This document shows positions 1 through 7,211 of a stretch of 17,350 bases of DNA, in pieces (the first letter of the stretch is position 1; each line of letters starts with the position of its first letter). The notes under the pieces were generated by a model, which searched no databases, was not told the origin of the DNA, and worked only from the letters and a program-made list of their open reading frames with translations. Origin of the DNA: Phycisphaerales bacterium. GTDB lineage: Bacteria; Planctomycetota; Phycisphaerae; Phycisphaerales; SM1A02. The stretch lies in the NCBI GenBank assembly GCA_030748805.1, contig JASMLG010000047.1:1-17350 (forward strand), in the 5' to 3' direction. Made by a program: the position numbers and the translations under genes.

Positions 1-1
1 T

Positions 2-226
2 GAAGATGTTTTAGAACATTATTCAACACTTGAAAACTTTGTCAGCTCGGACCATCACCGTGAAACAATCTTAGAGCCACTCAATTTAACAGAGCAACAA
101 AAAGCGGATTTGATTGCGTTCTTAGAATCGTTGACTGCGCCATTGCCGGATGAAAGTTTACTCTCATTTCCATCATCTCAGCCCAACATAACCAACAATT
201 CGCTAAAAGTGGCGCCCAAGAAATAA
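2..226 (+). CDS. Di-haem cytochrome c peroxidase-like protein, C-terminal fragment
   Basis: Only the last 74 codons lie in the window; the gene enters from the left, so the haem-binding CxxCH sites are not visible. The remaining segment contains LNLTEQQKADLIAFLESLT, the typical closing helix of bacterial di-haem cytochrome c peroxidases and MauG-like proteins, followed by a short low-complexity tail ending VAPKK. Members of this family reduce peroxide or oxidise partner proteins in the periplasm. It converges on the NHL/YtkA-like gene at 403-2034. Assignment rests on the C-terminal signature alone; other c-type cytochromes of similar architecture (for example SO_0930-like or parallel beta-helix-linked peroxidases) cannot be excluded. 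Confidence 0.6.
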   Translation, partial: EDVLEHYSTLENFVSSDHHRETILEPLNLTEQQKADLIAFLESLTAPLPDESLLSFPSSQPNITNNSLKVAPKK

Positions 227-244
227 TCCCTAGCGATTATTTCT
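219..244 (+). terminator. Perfect 10-bp inverted repeat at the peroxidase stop codon
   Basis: AGAAATAATC (219-228) and GATTATTTCT (235-244) are perfect reverse complements around a 6-base loop, CCTAGC. The stop codon lies inside the left arm. The stem is AT-rich and there is no separate T-run afterwards, so it may act as a weak terminator or as a 3'-end stabilising hairpin. Confidence 0.45.
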
Positions 245-250
245 ACTGAA

Positions 251-381
251 TGTCCCCGCTGCAAGGAATTAATATATGGGAACAGACTCGAGGGGCTTAT
301 CCACATATATTCCGCGATTTGAGGCAAAAAACGTGGTAATTAATCTCTTTTTCGGGTGATTGTCCCCAAGGGACTGTCCCC
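251..381. repeat. Intergenic with three TGTCCCC copies and a GGGACTGTCCC palindrome (REP/RAYT-like)
   Basis: TGTCCCC occurs at 251-257, 361-367 and 375-381, and GGGACTGTCCC at 370-380 is a perfect palindrome about a central T. Between them, 265-280 and 301-313 form an imperfect AT-rich stem (GGAA..ATATATGGG against CCACATATATTCC, with a 3-base bulge). From general knowledge, GGGGACAGTCCC-type sequences are common next to REP-associated tyrosine transposase (Y1/IS200-like) genes and as scattered relics. No transposase gene is present here, so this would be a non-autonomous copy or relic. Confidence 0.4.
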
Positions 382-402
382 GTTTCCAGAGGAAAGGGCT
401 GG

Positions 403-2034
403 TTACGGTTGCAGGGTTACTGCGTCTTGCGCGCGTTCAATCGTCTCGCCATCGTTAATGTCAAAATATATTTCCCAATCACCGGGCATGCTCAATAGCA
501 TTCCTGTGGTCTTGTAACTCCCATCTTCTTGAAGCGTTGTAACGGGATCAGTCATCATGCCATGTCCATGAGCAGGCATCGCCGCATCAACGCGAAGTGA
601 TTTAATATCACCATCGCCTTCGACACGAGTAATCAATTCAAACACTTCGTTCAATGGCATCTTGTCAGGTGTTGGTGAGAATGTGATTTTCCAGTTTCCT
701 GCATTACTTGTCACGGTATGCGGAGGGGGATTCATCTCTCGCGTCCAACTCCGCCCTCGTCCAAACGTCGCTTGCCATTTTCCGTCTTGACTATACAACT
801 GCGCGCGGTGATTGCCCCAATCAACAACAACAATTGTGCCGTCGTCAAGAACGGTAATCCCTGCTGGTTTATACATCTGGTGTGGCGCGTACCCCTTTTC
901 ACCGAAGGTTAGCAGGAGTTCGCCATCAGGAGAAAACCGTTTGATGTGGGATGCACCAATATCAGAAACAAGAATGTTCCCATTTGCTTCTATCTCAATT
1001 CCTTGGGGCTCGATAAAACCGTCGACCGTTCTCACTACTTCAAGCTCTGGGATAGTAGTTAGCGTCACTGTTTCTGCAACTGCATCAACTGACCACATTG
1101 TTTTTCCATCAGAAGAAACTGCAATATCTGCCGAATTTGGCATGACACTGTCACCATCTATTGGTCCATTCAAACATTCGTGGCTTTGTGATTTTTGAAA
1201 CTTCACCATGCCGGGAATTTGCTTGAACTCGCTAGAGGCGTCGTGTTCATACACGAATGTTTTAATGTTTCCATCGCCAACAACTTTTATTTCTCCATCA
1301 CCAATCCACAATCCATTAATCCATTTGAATTGGTGTGGTGCCTTTCCTTCACCACCAAATCGAGTTAACGTAATTGGAACTTTCAGCCCTGTACGAAACA
1401 AATATACGTCGCCAAGTTCTGGTTCAGCAAACAGAATTAAATCACCAAAGGAATCAACCTGTTTACCAAAGTGCGCGATGTTGGTAATCAGCGGCGCGCT
1501 TTCGGGTTCGCCTTCCCCAAGTTCGAAAATTTGTATTCGCCCTTCAAACCCTTCGCAAACAATTACTTTCGCGCCATCAGGCGAGATACTTACCGCGTTT
1601 GGATAATGTAATTTGCCTTTGCCTTCGTGTGGAAGAATTGCATGGACACCCCACTTTCCAAGCCAATTTCCATCGAAATCGTAATGATGAATTGAATGCC
1701 CATAAATATCGGGAATAATCCAACCATCATGCGTTTTCGTTGGCACGCCCGCTTCAACAACTTTTTCGATAGCGAAGTTTGGACGCTCTCCATTTCCTTG
1801 AGACGGCTCCCCTTCAATCAAAACAAGTTCAAGAGGATTTTCAATAGCTATGGTTCGTAATCGCTCACCTTCATGGGTCACTATCACGATTTCATCTGCC
1901 ATACGATCTGAAACAGCAATATTTCCATCAGGAAGCCATATTGCATGGGATGGCTCAAGAAAACCATCAATTTGGCGAACAAAAGTGCCGTTTGGGGTTA
2001 GAAATACTGATACTGACAGGATTGCATGAATCAT
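403..2034 (-). CDS. NHL-repeat beta-propeller protein with C-terminal YtkA-like domain
   Basis: The 543-residue protein is built mainly of NHL-type beta-propeller blades. Recognisable units include WLPDGNIAVSD near the start, PNAVSISPDG, PQGIEIEANGNILVSD and PAGITVLDDGTIVVVDWGNHR. After about residue 445 it changes to a YtkA/FixH-like module, marked by MPAHGHGM and then MLLSMPGDWEIYFDIND. NHL propellers usually bind ligands or partners, and YtkA-like modules occur in extracytoplasmic proteins of copper or cytochrome biology; the exact function is unknown. The start ATG is preceded by TTAGGA about 8 bases upstream and by an in-frame TAG four codons upstream, so no longer start is possible in this frame. 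No complete signal peptide is encoded, which is odd for this architecture; an out-of-frame lipobox lies just upstream (see findings). The convergent neighbour is a cytochrome c peroxidase-like gene. Confidence 0.75.
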   Translation of the reverse strand: MIHAILSVSVFLTPNGTFVRQIDGFLEPSHAIWLPDGNIAVSDRMADEIVIVTHEGERLRTIAIENPLELVLIEGEPSQGNGERPNFAIEKVVEAGVPTKTHDGWIIPDIYGHSIHHYDFDGNWLGKWGVHAILPHEGKGKLHYPNAVSISPDGAKVIVCEGFEGRIQIFELGEGEPESAPLITNIAHFGKQVDSFGDLILFAEPELGDVYLFRTGLKVPITLTRFGGEGKAPHQFKWINGLWIGDGEIKVVGDGNIKTFVYEHDASSEFKQIPGMVKFQKSQSHECLNGPIDGDSVMPNSADIAVSSDGKTMWSVDAVAETVTLTTIPELEVVRTVDGFIEPQGIEIEANGNILVSDIGASHIKRFSPDGELLLTFGEKGYAPHQMYKPAGITVLDDGTIVVVDWGNHRAQLYSQDGKWQATFGRGRSWTREMNPPPHTVTSNAGNWKITFSPTPDKMPLNEVFELITRVEGDGDIKSLRVDAAMPAHGHGMMTDPVTTLQEDGSYKTTGMLLSMPGDWEIYFDINDGETIERAQDAVTLQP

Positions 2035-2253
2035 TCGAACATCCTAACAGGGTGGCTGAAATGTGTCTAAATACATTTTTAGTAAAAAAACTTCATTTTT
2101 TTGTCCATTTTGATTTTTTTTGACGCATACAAGTATGTGGAGCGATAATTACTACGCTTCTATCGAGCCCTACGGGATATCCGGCTCAAATAGTTCGAGG
2201 GAGAAACGGAAGTTTCTGGGGTACTACGGGGCATAATCTGGGTTCGAGGGCGA
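2035..2253. other. 219-base intergenic region; possible 33-codon ORF 2135-2236(+)
   Basis: No recognised gene is present. On the plus strand an ATG at 2135 opens a 33-codon frame ending at TAA 2234-2236, starting MWSDNYYASIEPYGIS and ending KRKFLGYYGA, with no clear ribosome binding site. GTTCGAGGG occurs twice (2193-2201 and 2242-2250), and TCTGGG twice nearby. The minus strand next to 2034 carries the out-of-frame lipobox described in the findings. I see no tRNA, promoter with both boxes, or insertion-sequence end here. Confidence 0.3.
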
Positions 2254-3081
2254 TTAACTGCAGCAAGATCTCTTCTCCTTTGCTGCGGTTTTTTCATTGA
2301 AGAAGCCCAATATCTTTGACAACACCGTATGCTGCTGTTGCGAAGTGGTTGTACTCAAAGGACGACAAGCTACTTTACACCCCTTGCCAACTCGCATAGT
2401 TAACACCAACATTGCAAGTGACTGACCTGCGGTTGGAATCAGCCCACCTATTGATGGAACTTTGGAAGCAATCCATTGTGTTGCGTGCTGGGAAACATCT
2501 GCAAGGACAACAGATACCAGTACTCGCCGCATCAATCGAAAAGTTCCAATAGCACTTGGTCGAACTCCATAATTCATTGCAACAAGGCGAACCATACGTA
2601 GTTGCCGCCACGCAACAATTGCTCCGTCAATGATCGGCCATGGCGAAATGCCCACAAATGCGGCAATCTGTACGGACTCCTTCGCTATTAATTTGTCAGC
2701 TTTTGAATCGAGTACTGTTAATTGCATAACAATTTGTTGGCGTATTTCTTTTACAGTTTCTAATTTCTCAATACTCGAACTATCTACTTTAATTGAATGC
2801 ATCCACTGCATTCCCAAGCGCCTTGCACGATGAACATCCTCACCAGCAAGAGATCTTGAAAGATAATCAACACGACGAATCGAAAAATAGCCCGCTAGCT
2901 CGACAATACATAGGTAACAGAATCCACCTACAAGCAATGTCAAACTTACGAGTGTTGCCCATCCCATGATATTTCCCGAGGAAAAACCATCCCGAATAAG
3001 TTCAACACATCCAATGCAAGACCAAAAAAAGATACACCCAACCAACCCGATAACCATCATGTACAACGCATATCGTCGCAT
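2254..3081 (-). CDS. YcjF-like DUF697 membrane protein
   Basis: This 275-residue protein has two N-terminal membrane segments (about residues 4-26 and 39-66), then a helical soluble stretch, then a DUF697/YcjF-like C-terminal region. The last is marked by GISPWPIIDGAIVAWRQLRMV and by a glycine-rich helix with KVPSIGGLIPTAGQSLAM, both characteristic of the family. E. coli YcjF is an inner-membrane protein of unknown function encoded beside the GTPase-like YcjX; no ycjX is visible here. The start ATG at 3081 has only a weak GGA upstream; the next Met residues (8 and 9) would shorten the first membrane helix, so the first ATG is preferred. The C terminus ends in a Cys-Cys-Ser. It is divergent from the small membrane-protein gene at 3190, with about 108 bases between. 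Confidence 0.75.
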   Translation of the reverse strand: MRRYALYMMVIGLVGCIFFWSCIGCVELIRDGFSSGNIMGWATLVSLTLLVGGFCYLCIVELAGYFSIRRVDYLSRSLAGEDVHRARRLGMQWMHSIKVDSSSIEKLETVKEIRQQIVMQLTVLDSKADKLIAKESVQIAAFVGISPWPIIDGAIVAWRQLRMVRLVAMNYGVRPSAIGTFRLMRRVLVSVVLADVSQHATQWIASKVPSIGGLIPTAGQSLAMLVLTMRVGKGCKVACRPLSTTTSQQQHTVLSKILGFFNEKTAAKEKRSCCS

Positions 3082-3189
3082 ATTCCATGTTATTGGATAT
3101 CAAGCAACCAACTTTTCATTGTGTGCAAATTTGCGAGTATTCATCGTGTATTCCAAACCTTGTCGATAAAAACACAAAGGAGTTCTGCT

Positions 3190-3330
3190 ATGTCTGAAAA
3201 TGAAGAAAAAAGTTGTTGTCCTGCTGGAAAATTCCCCTTTAAGTGCTTATACGCGGTATTACACATTTTAATTTTGACGTGTATGGCAACCTCACTCTGG
3301 CAAATCGCAAACACCCTTGCGGATAAATAA
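3190..3330 (+). CDS. Small single-span membrane protein, 46 aa, with N-terminal Cys-Cys
   Basis: AAAGGAG (3176-3182) lies 7 bases before ATG 3190 and clearly sets this start. The 46-residue product has a charged head (MSENEEKSCCPAGK), one hydrophobic span at about residues 19-40 (starting LYAVLHILIL) and a short polar tail ending ANTLADK. It has a CC pair at residues 9-10 plus two more cysteines at the start and middle of the membrane span (residues 19 and 31). I do not recognise the family. The stop TAA ends at 3330 and the cupin gene starts at 3335, so the two are probably one operon and may be translationally coupled. A longer in-frame reading from 3121 exists but lacks a ribosome binding site. 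Confidence 0.7.
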   Translation: MSENEEKSCCPAGKFPFKCLYAVLHILILTCMATSLWQIANTLADK

Positions 3331-3334
3331 ATGT

Positions 3335-3706
3335 ATGTCCATTGATTTTCCGCATTTTTGTACTGATGATGAGCTTATCTCAAAAGTAGAAACGTGGTCT
3401 ATAGGCACAAAAGACCATGGACATGGAACATTTGTGAGTGATTTAATTGAGTGCCACAGTGTTCGTCTAGCTGAGACGGAGCCTGGCGGCGTTTACGATT
3501 GGCACCCTGCTCCGCGAAAACAGTATGTGGTAACACTCGCTGGAAGCATTGAATTCACATTCGGAAACGGGGAAATACTTGTCGTAAAGCCAGGTGATAT
3601 ATTTTTGGCAGAGGATCTTGAAGGGCGAGGACATAAATGGCGAATCATAGGGGAAGAGCCATGGAAACGGCTTTACGTTCACTTAGAAAAAGCCCCCGCA
3701 ACTTAA
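3335..3706 (+). CDS. Small cupin-domain protein
   Basis: The 123-residue protein is a single conserved cupin barrel. The first cupin motif is GGVYDWHPAPRKQYVVTLAG (residues 51-70), with His57 and Gln63 as likely metal or ligand contacts, and the second is PGDIFLAEDLEGRGH (86-100), ending in His100. The D-W-H-P-A-P-R-K-Q-Y signature is shared by many uncharacterised bacterial cupins; substrate and reaction are unknown. ATG 3335 is chosen over TTG 3317 because it begins four bases after the upstream small-ORF stop. Only a weak GCGGATAA precedes it, so translation may depend on coupling. Its stop codon is followed directly, without a spacer base, by the stop codon of convergent tatA, and I see no terminator between them. 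Confidence 0.8.
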   Translation: MSIDFPHFCTDDELISKVETWSIGTKDHGHGTFVSDLIECHSVRLAETEPGGVYDWHPAPRKQYVVTLAGSIEFTFGNGEILVVKPGDIFLAEDLEGRGHKWRIIGEEPWKRLYVHLEKAPAT

Positions 3707-4042
3707 TTAGTCCTCTGGGTTTTGCTTCGCTTCTTCTACTTTGATATCTGCTTCATCTGCAGGGTCAGGAGTTACTTTTGCAGGAGGTAAGTCAGCTGGT
3801 TTAGTTGTTTCTTCTTTTTGGGCTGGTCGTTCTGCCTCATTATCAATTTCGTCACCAATTCCTTTTATGCCTTTTTTGAACTCGACAATTGATTTTCCAA
3901 AGTTACGACCGACCTCAGGTAGACGCTTTCCAAAAATAAGAACACCTATTACAAGCAAAATAACAATCTCTTGCCATCCAAAAGATCCAAAAAGTGCCAA
4001 GAAATGAGTTAAAGTGATTGATTCAAATATTGAATGTGCCAT
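3707..4042 (-). CDS. tatA: Sec-independent translocase subunit TatA/TatE
   Basis: TatA oligomerises in the inner membrane to help folded proteins with twin-arginine signals cross it. The 111-residue protein has one membrane helix (about residues 22-40, QEIVILLVIGVLIFG), the conserved hinge FGKRLPEVGRNFGKS, an amphipathic helix (VEFKKGIKG), and an acidic, proline-rich tail. The N-terminal lead of about 20 residues before the membrane helix is longer than in E. coli TatA. The start at 4042 is chosen because AAGGAA lies 6 bases upstream; an in-frame ATG 12 codons earlier has no such site. On its strand, TAGAAT (complement of 4077-4082) is a plausible -10 element. tatB and tatC are not in the window. 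Confidence 0.92.
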   Translation of the reverse strand: MAHSIFESITLTHFLALFGSFGWQEIVILLVIGVLIFGKRLPEVGRNFGKSIVEFKKGIKGIGDEIDNEAERPAQKEETTKPADLPPAKVTPDPADEADIKVEEAKQNPED

Positions 4043-4149
4043 GATTATTTCCTTGACTGCTACTTGCAGGTACGTCATTCTACCAAGAGACGCTTATTTT
4101 TCTATCCCTATTGGGCATAAAAGACAATACTGGTCGATGTATTTATCAA

Positions 4150-5367
4150 ATGAATAAACTAATTATCCATATCTCAGCACTATTAATCGGCCTACCCGCA
4201 TGCACAAGTAAACAAACAATTACTAAAGAGCAAACTGACAGACCAAATTACAATCAACCGCTAATACCAGGATCGCATGCTCTCGCTGCCGTTGATTTTG
4301 ACAACTGGCCAGATCTAGGAACGGCTTGGGATTCGAGGGATTTATTTCTACTTGACTCAATCGATAACAGCATTCTTTGGTACGACGCTCCATCAAGCAA
4401 ACAATGGTTTCCTATTGAGGGAGTAACCCATGAGCAAGCCAAAATTTCTGCAATCACTTTAAAGTCAATATTGGAGAACTCGAATTCCAAAGAGGAATTC
4501 ATAGAAGAAGTAAATAAAAGATTCAATCTTTACGAATCAGTTGGTTGTGACGGAAATGGAACAGTACTTTTTACTGGATATTATTCTCCTGACTTTCAGG
4601 CCTCAAGAACAAAGACTGAAACTTTTAAATCACCTCTTTACAAAAGGCCAAGTGATTTAGTAACTGACCCAAATTCTGGTACTCCACTAGGAAGAAAAAA
4701 ACTCGATGGCTCAATTGAATCTTGGTTACCTCGTAAAGAACTTGAAACATCTGGTGACTTGGATGGAACAGAACTTGTTTGGGTTAAAGATGACCTCGAC
4801 GCTTATACAATTCACGTAAATGGATCTGCTCGTTTGAGATTAAATGATGGCGAACTTATGTACATTGGGTATGCAGGGAAAACAGACCACGAATATACCG
4901 GATTAGGTCAATCAATTCTTGATTCGGGTTTGCTTCCAGTAGATAATCTAAGTTTACGTGCAATCAGACGCTTGTATGACAGAGATCCAAAGACAATCAA
5001 GAACTTAATTGACAACAATGAGTCATATGTATTCTTCAAAGAATACAATGGAGAAAAATGGCCCGCTGGCTCACTGGGAGTTCCAGTTACTCCAGAAAGA
5101 TCTATTGCTACAGATAAAAAGATTTTTCCACGTGGTAGTGTTGTGCTGGTAGACACAACAGTGCGTTCATTAACCGGAGAAAAGAAACGATTTACTCAAT
5201 TCATGACAGATCAAGATACGGGAGGCGCAATTAGAGCTCCAGGTAGAGCGGATTTATTTATGGGCGTGGGACCAACTGCAGGTATTAAAGCTGGCGGCCA
5301 ATATGCCGAAGGGAAGTTGTATTATTTGTTCTTAAAGCCAGAATCAATCGCAATTGTTAACGAGTAA
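4150..5367 (+). CDS. mltA: MltA-type membrane-bound lytic murein transglycosylase (lipoprotein)
   Basis: This enzyme cleaves the glycan strands of peptidoglycan, forming 1,6-anhydromuramyl ends, from the periplasmic face of the outer membrane. The 405-residue product begins with a lipoprotein signal, MNKLIIHISALLIGLPAC, with Cys18 the lipidation site. The MltA domain is shown by FTGYYSPDFQAS, then YKRPSDLV, a 3D-type region near the C terminus with FPRGSVVLVDT, and FMTDQDTGGAI, where Asp356 corresponds to the catalytic aspartate of E. coli MltA. ATG 4150 is chosen because it puts the lipobox at the normal distance; no Shine-Dalgarno sequence is visible and earlier in-frame starts spoil the signal. 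Its last 24 bases overlap convergent ubiD. Lipoprotein processing would need LspA, which is also encoded in this window. Confidence 0.88.
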   Translation: MNKLIIHISALLIGLPACTSKQTITKEQTDRPNYNQPLIPGSHALAAVDFDNWPDLGTAWDSRDLFLLDSIDNSILWYDAPSSKQWFPIEGVTHEQAKISAITLKSILENSNSKEEFIEEVNKRFNLYESVGCDGNGTVLFTGYYSPDFQASRTKTETFKSPLYKRPSDLVTDPNSGTPLGRKKLDGSIESWLPRKELETSGDLDGTELVWVKDDLDAYTIHVNGSARLRLNDGELMYIGYAGKTDHEYTGLGQSILDSGLLPVDNLSLRAIRRLYDRDPKTIKNLIDNNESYVFFKEYNGEKWPAGSLGVPVTPERSIATDKKIFPRGSVVLVDTTVRSLTGEKKRFTQFMTDQDTGGAIRAPGRADLFMGVGPTAGIKAGGQYAEGKLYYLFLKPESIAIVNE

Positions 5368-7188
5368 TTTTGGTGGCCAAGGACGAACGGATTTACCGTT
5401 TCGCTGATCACCTTCCATTTTTGTAGTGCCGTCAAATCCGATACAAGTATCAAAATAAAACATATCGCGCAGTGGGTCAAAACAAGCACAGAAGTTAAAG
5501 AAAACATCGCCTAATTTTTCTGGGTTTAAATCGCTGTCTACTGCAAAAAACATCGAAGCGTTATTGCTTTTCTGCTGTGCATTCTCAAGCGCTACTGCCC
5601 CATCACCACCCTTCTTCTTCTCAACCGAAACAATTTCGATTGCGCCTGCGTTTGGTATTGCTCGTGTCGCGTCAAATCCTATTTTTCCGCCAGCACCAAT
5701 TTCAGGTGCCGCATGGTCGAGAATATCAAGCGCACCTCGCACGACTTCGATGTCGTTATGAATGTCGATGCCACTCAACATTTCAAAGACCGCGTGTTCA
5801 TCGTGTACTTCAGCCGTTTCGTTTACAACAACAATTATTTTTGTCCAAGCAAGTTGACCTGCGCCCCAAATTGCATGCATTACTTTTCGAGCGTGCTCTT
5901 TGTATTGCGGTTTAATTTGGACAAATACACAGTTGTGAAAAGTTCCAAACTTGGGCAAGTGGTAATCGATAATGTCAGGGATAAGCACTTTTAGAAGTGG
6001 TAGCATTATTCTCTCAGTTGCTTTGCCTAAATAATAATCCTCTTGCGGTGGTTGTCCAACAACGGTCGCTGGGAAAACGGCATTCTTCCGATGCGTCACT
6101 GCAGTAACGTCAACAAGGGGGTATCTATCGGGCATCGAGTAAAAACCGGTGTGATCGCCAAAAGGTCCTTCAAAGACAGCGCCATCTCCAAGAGGTTCAT
6201 CGCTGGGATCCCAACCACACTGACCACAATCAGTGTTTACAAAACCCTCGATGACAATTTCACTATTAGCAGGAACCCAAAGTGGAACAGTCTTGGCGCG
6301 CACCATTTCAATTCCCTTACCTTGCAAAAAACCCGCCATCAATAATTCGCTCATACCCGGAGGAAGCGGACAGGTCGCAGCGTAGGGAAGGACTGTCTCG
6401 CCACCAAAACAAATTGCGATTGGCATTGGTTTGCCTATCGCTTTCCAAGAACGCCAATGTGACGCACCATCGTGATGAACATGCCAGTGCATTGCTAGAT
6501 GTGTTTGGTCAACTAGTTGCGAGCGGTACATCCCAATGTTGTGCGACTTGGGTTTTGCTTCATCTTTGTCACCAGCATGTATCGTGTGCATCCCCGCAAA
6601 CGTGATAAATCGCCCTCCACCCTCGGAAGTTCGCGATTGTTCGGGCGACATGTCATACCCCACTTTCCGTGGATCGCCGTCAAAGGGCCAGCACTTAATA
6701 ATTGGTAATTTTGTTAAATCAAGTTCGCCATCTTTGACATGTTTTACAACTTCTTGGCAAAGACCACCACCCTTCAAACGCTTTGGCTTCATATTCATCA
6801 ATGGCTTAAACTGTTTCGCCAATGACAGCAAATCACTTAACCCTGATGGAGGTGATATATTTGTAAAGTTAGAAATTACCTGAGCTATCTCATCAAAACC
6901 TCGGCTCCCAAGTGCCTCCTCCATTCTAAAATAAGAGCCGAATGTATTTATTGCGATTGGGAAATCACAACCATGAATATTTTCTAGCAACAATGCTTTA
7001 CCGCCAAGTGCTTCGCGGCCTGGGTCAAATTCCCCTGCTGTCTTGCTCGGAGTTGGGCATGGCTCAACTACTTCAATTTGAGTAAGTTTAGTTACTTCTA
7101 GAATCGGAGATATTACATCATCAACTCGTTTCAATTCACCAAGATCTTCTAAATGTTGCAAAAAAGATTGGAGACACTTATATGCCAT
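5344..7188 (-). CDS. ubiD: UbiD-family prenylated-FMN-dependent decarboxylase
   Basis: UbiD enzymes use prenylated FMN, made by UbiX, to decarboxylate aromatic or unsaturated acids, classically 4-hydroxy-3-polyprenylbenzoate in ubiquinone synthesis; some relatives act in menaquinone synthesis or other decarboxylations. The 614-residue protein shows NIGMYR (217-222) followed by a His-rich HWHVHHDGASHW segment, VPANSEIVIEG (305-315) and EGPFGDHTGFYS (340-351), all core UbiD signatures. It is longer than E. coli UbiD (about 497), with insertions near residues 45-65 and a long C-terminal part. The start is placed at 7188 (MAYKCLQSFL), matching the usual family N terminus; an upstream in-frame Met would read through the divergent promoter. 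No UbiX gene is visible, so its substrate is uncertain. The start lies 23 bases from the divergent ABC gene. Confidence 0.85.
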   Translation of the reverse strand: MAYKCLQSFLQHLEDLGELKRVDDVISPILEVTKLTQIEVVEPCPTPSKTAGEFDPGREALGGKALLLENIHGCDFPIAINTFGSYFRMEEALGSRGFDEIAQVISNFTNISPPSGLSDLLSLAKQFKPLMNMKPKRLKGGGLCQEVVKHVKDGELDLTKLPIIKCWPFDGDPRKVGYDMSPEQSRTSEGGGRFITFAGMHTIHAGDKDEAKPKSHNIGMYRSQLVDQTHLAMHWHVHHDGASHWRSWKAIGKPMPIAICFGGETVLPYAATCPLPPGMSELLMAGFLQGKGIEMVRAKTVPLWVPANSEIVIEGFVNTDCGQCGWDPSDEPLGDGAVFEGPFGDHTGFYSMPDRYPLVDVTAVTHRKNAVFPATVVGQPPQEDYYLGKATERIMLPLLKVLIPDIIDYHLPKFGTFHNCVFVQIKPQYKEHARKVMHAIWGAGQLAWTKIIVVVNETAEVHDEHAVFEMLSGIDIHNDIEVVRGALDILDHAAPEIGAGGKIGFDATRAIPNAGAIEIVSVEKKKGGDGAVALENAQQKSNNASMFFAVDSDLNPEKLGDVFFNFCACFDPLRDMFYFDTCIGFDGTTKMEGDQRNGKSVRPWPPKLLVNNCD

Positions 7189-7211
7189 ACTGAGAATGGT
7201 ACACTCTGCAC
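7189..7211. promoter_or_regulatory. Bidirectional 23-base promoter between ubiD and the ABC exporter
   Basis: The whole gap between two start codons is 23 bases. On the plus strand TGGTACACT (TACACT at 7200-7205) matches an extended -10 box and is 6 bases before GTG 7212. On the minus strand TACCAT is 7 bases before the ubiD ATG. The two boxes share a GTAC core. Such spacing would place transcription starts at or next to the start codons. No good -35 element is visible on either side. Confidence 0.5.

Noticed and set aside
1590..1817. 75-codon minus-strand frame
   Set aside because: It lies inside the NHL gene in another frame, with no binding site and a Lys/Met-rich random-looking product.
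3125..3134. GCAAATTTGC palindrome in the DUF697/small-protein divergent gap
   Set aside because: A perfect 10-base palindrome could be an operator, but one short AT-rich palindrome is expected by chance and no second copy is seen.
3121..3189. N-terminal extension of the small membrane protein to position 3121
   Set aside because: The strong AAAGGAG at 3176-3182 points to ATG 3190; the extension has no binding site and no membrane or signal logic.
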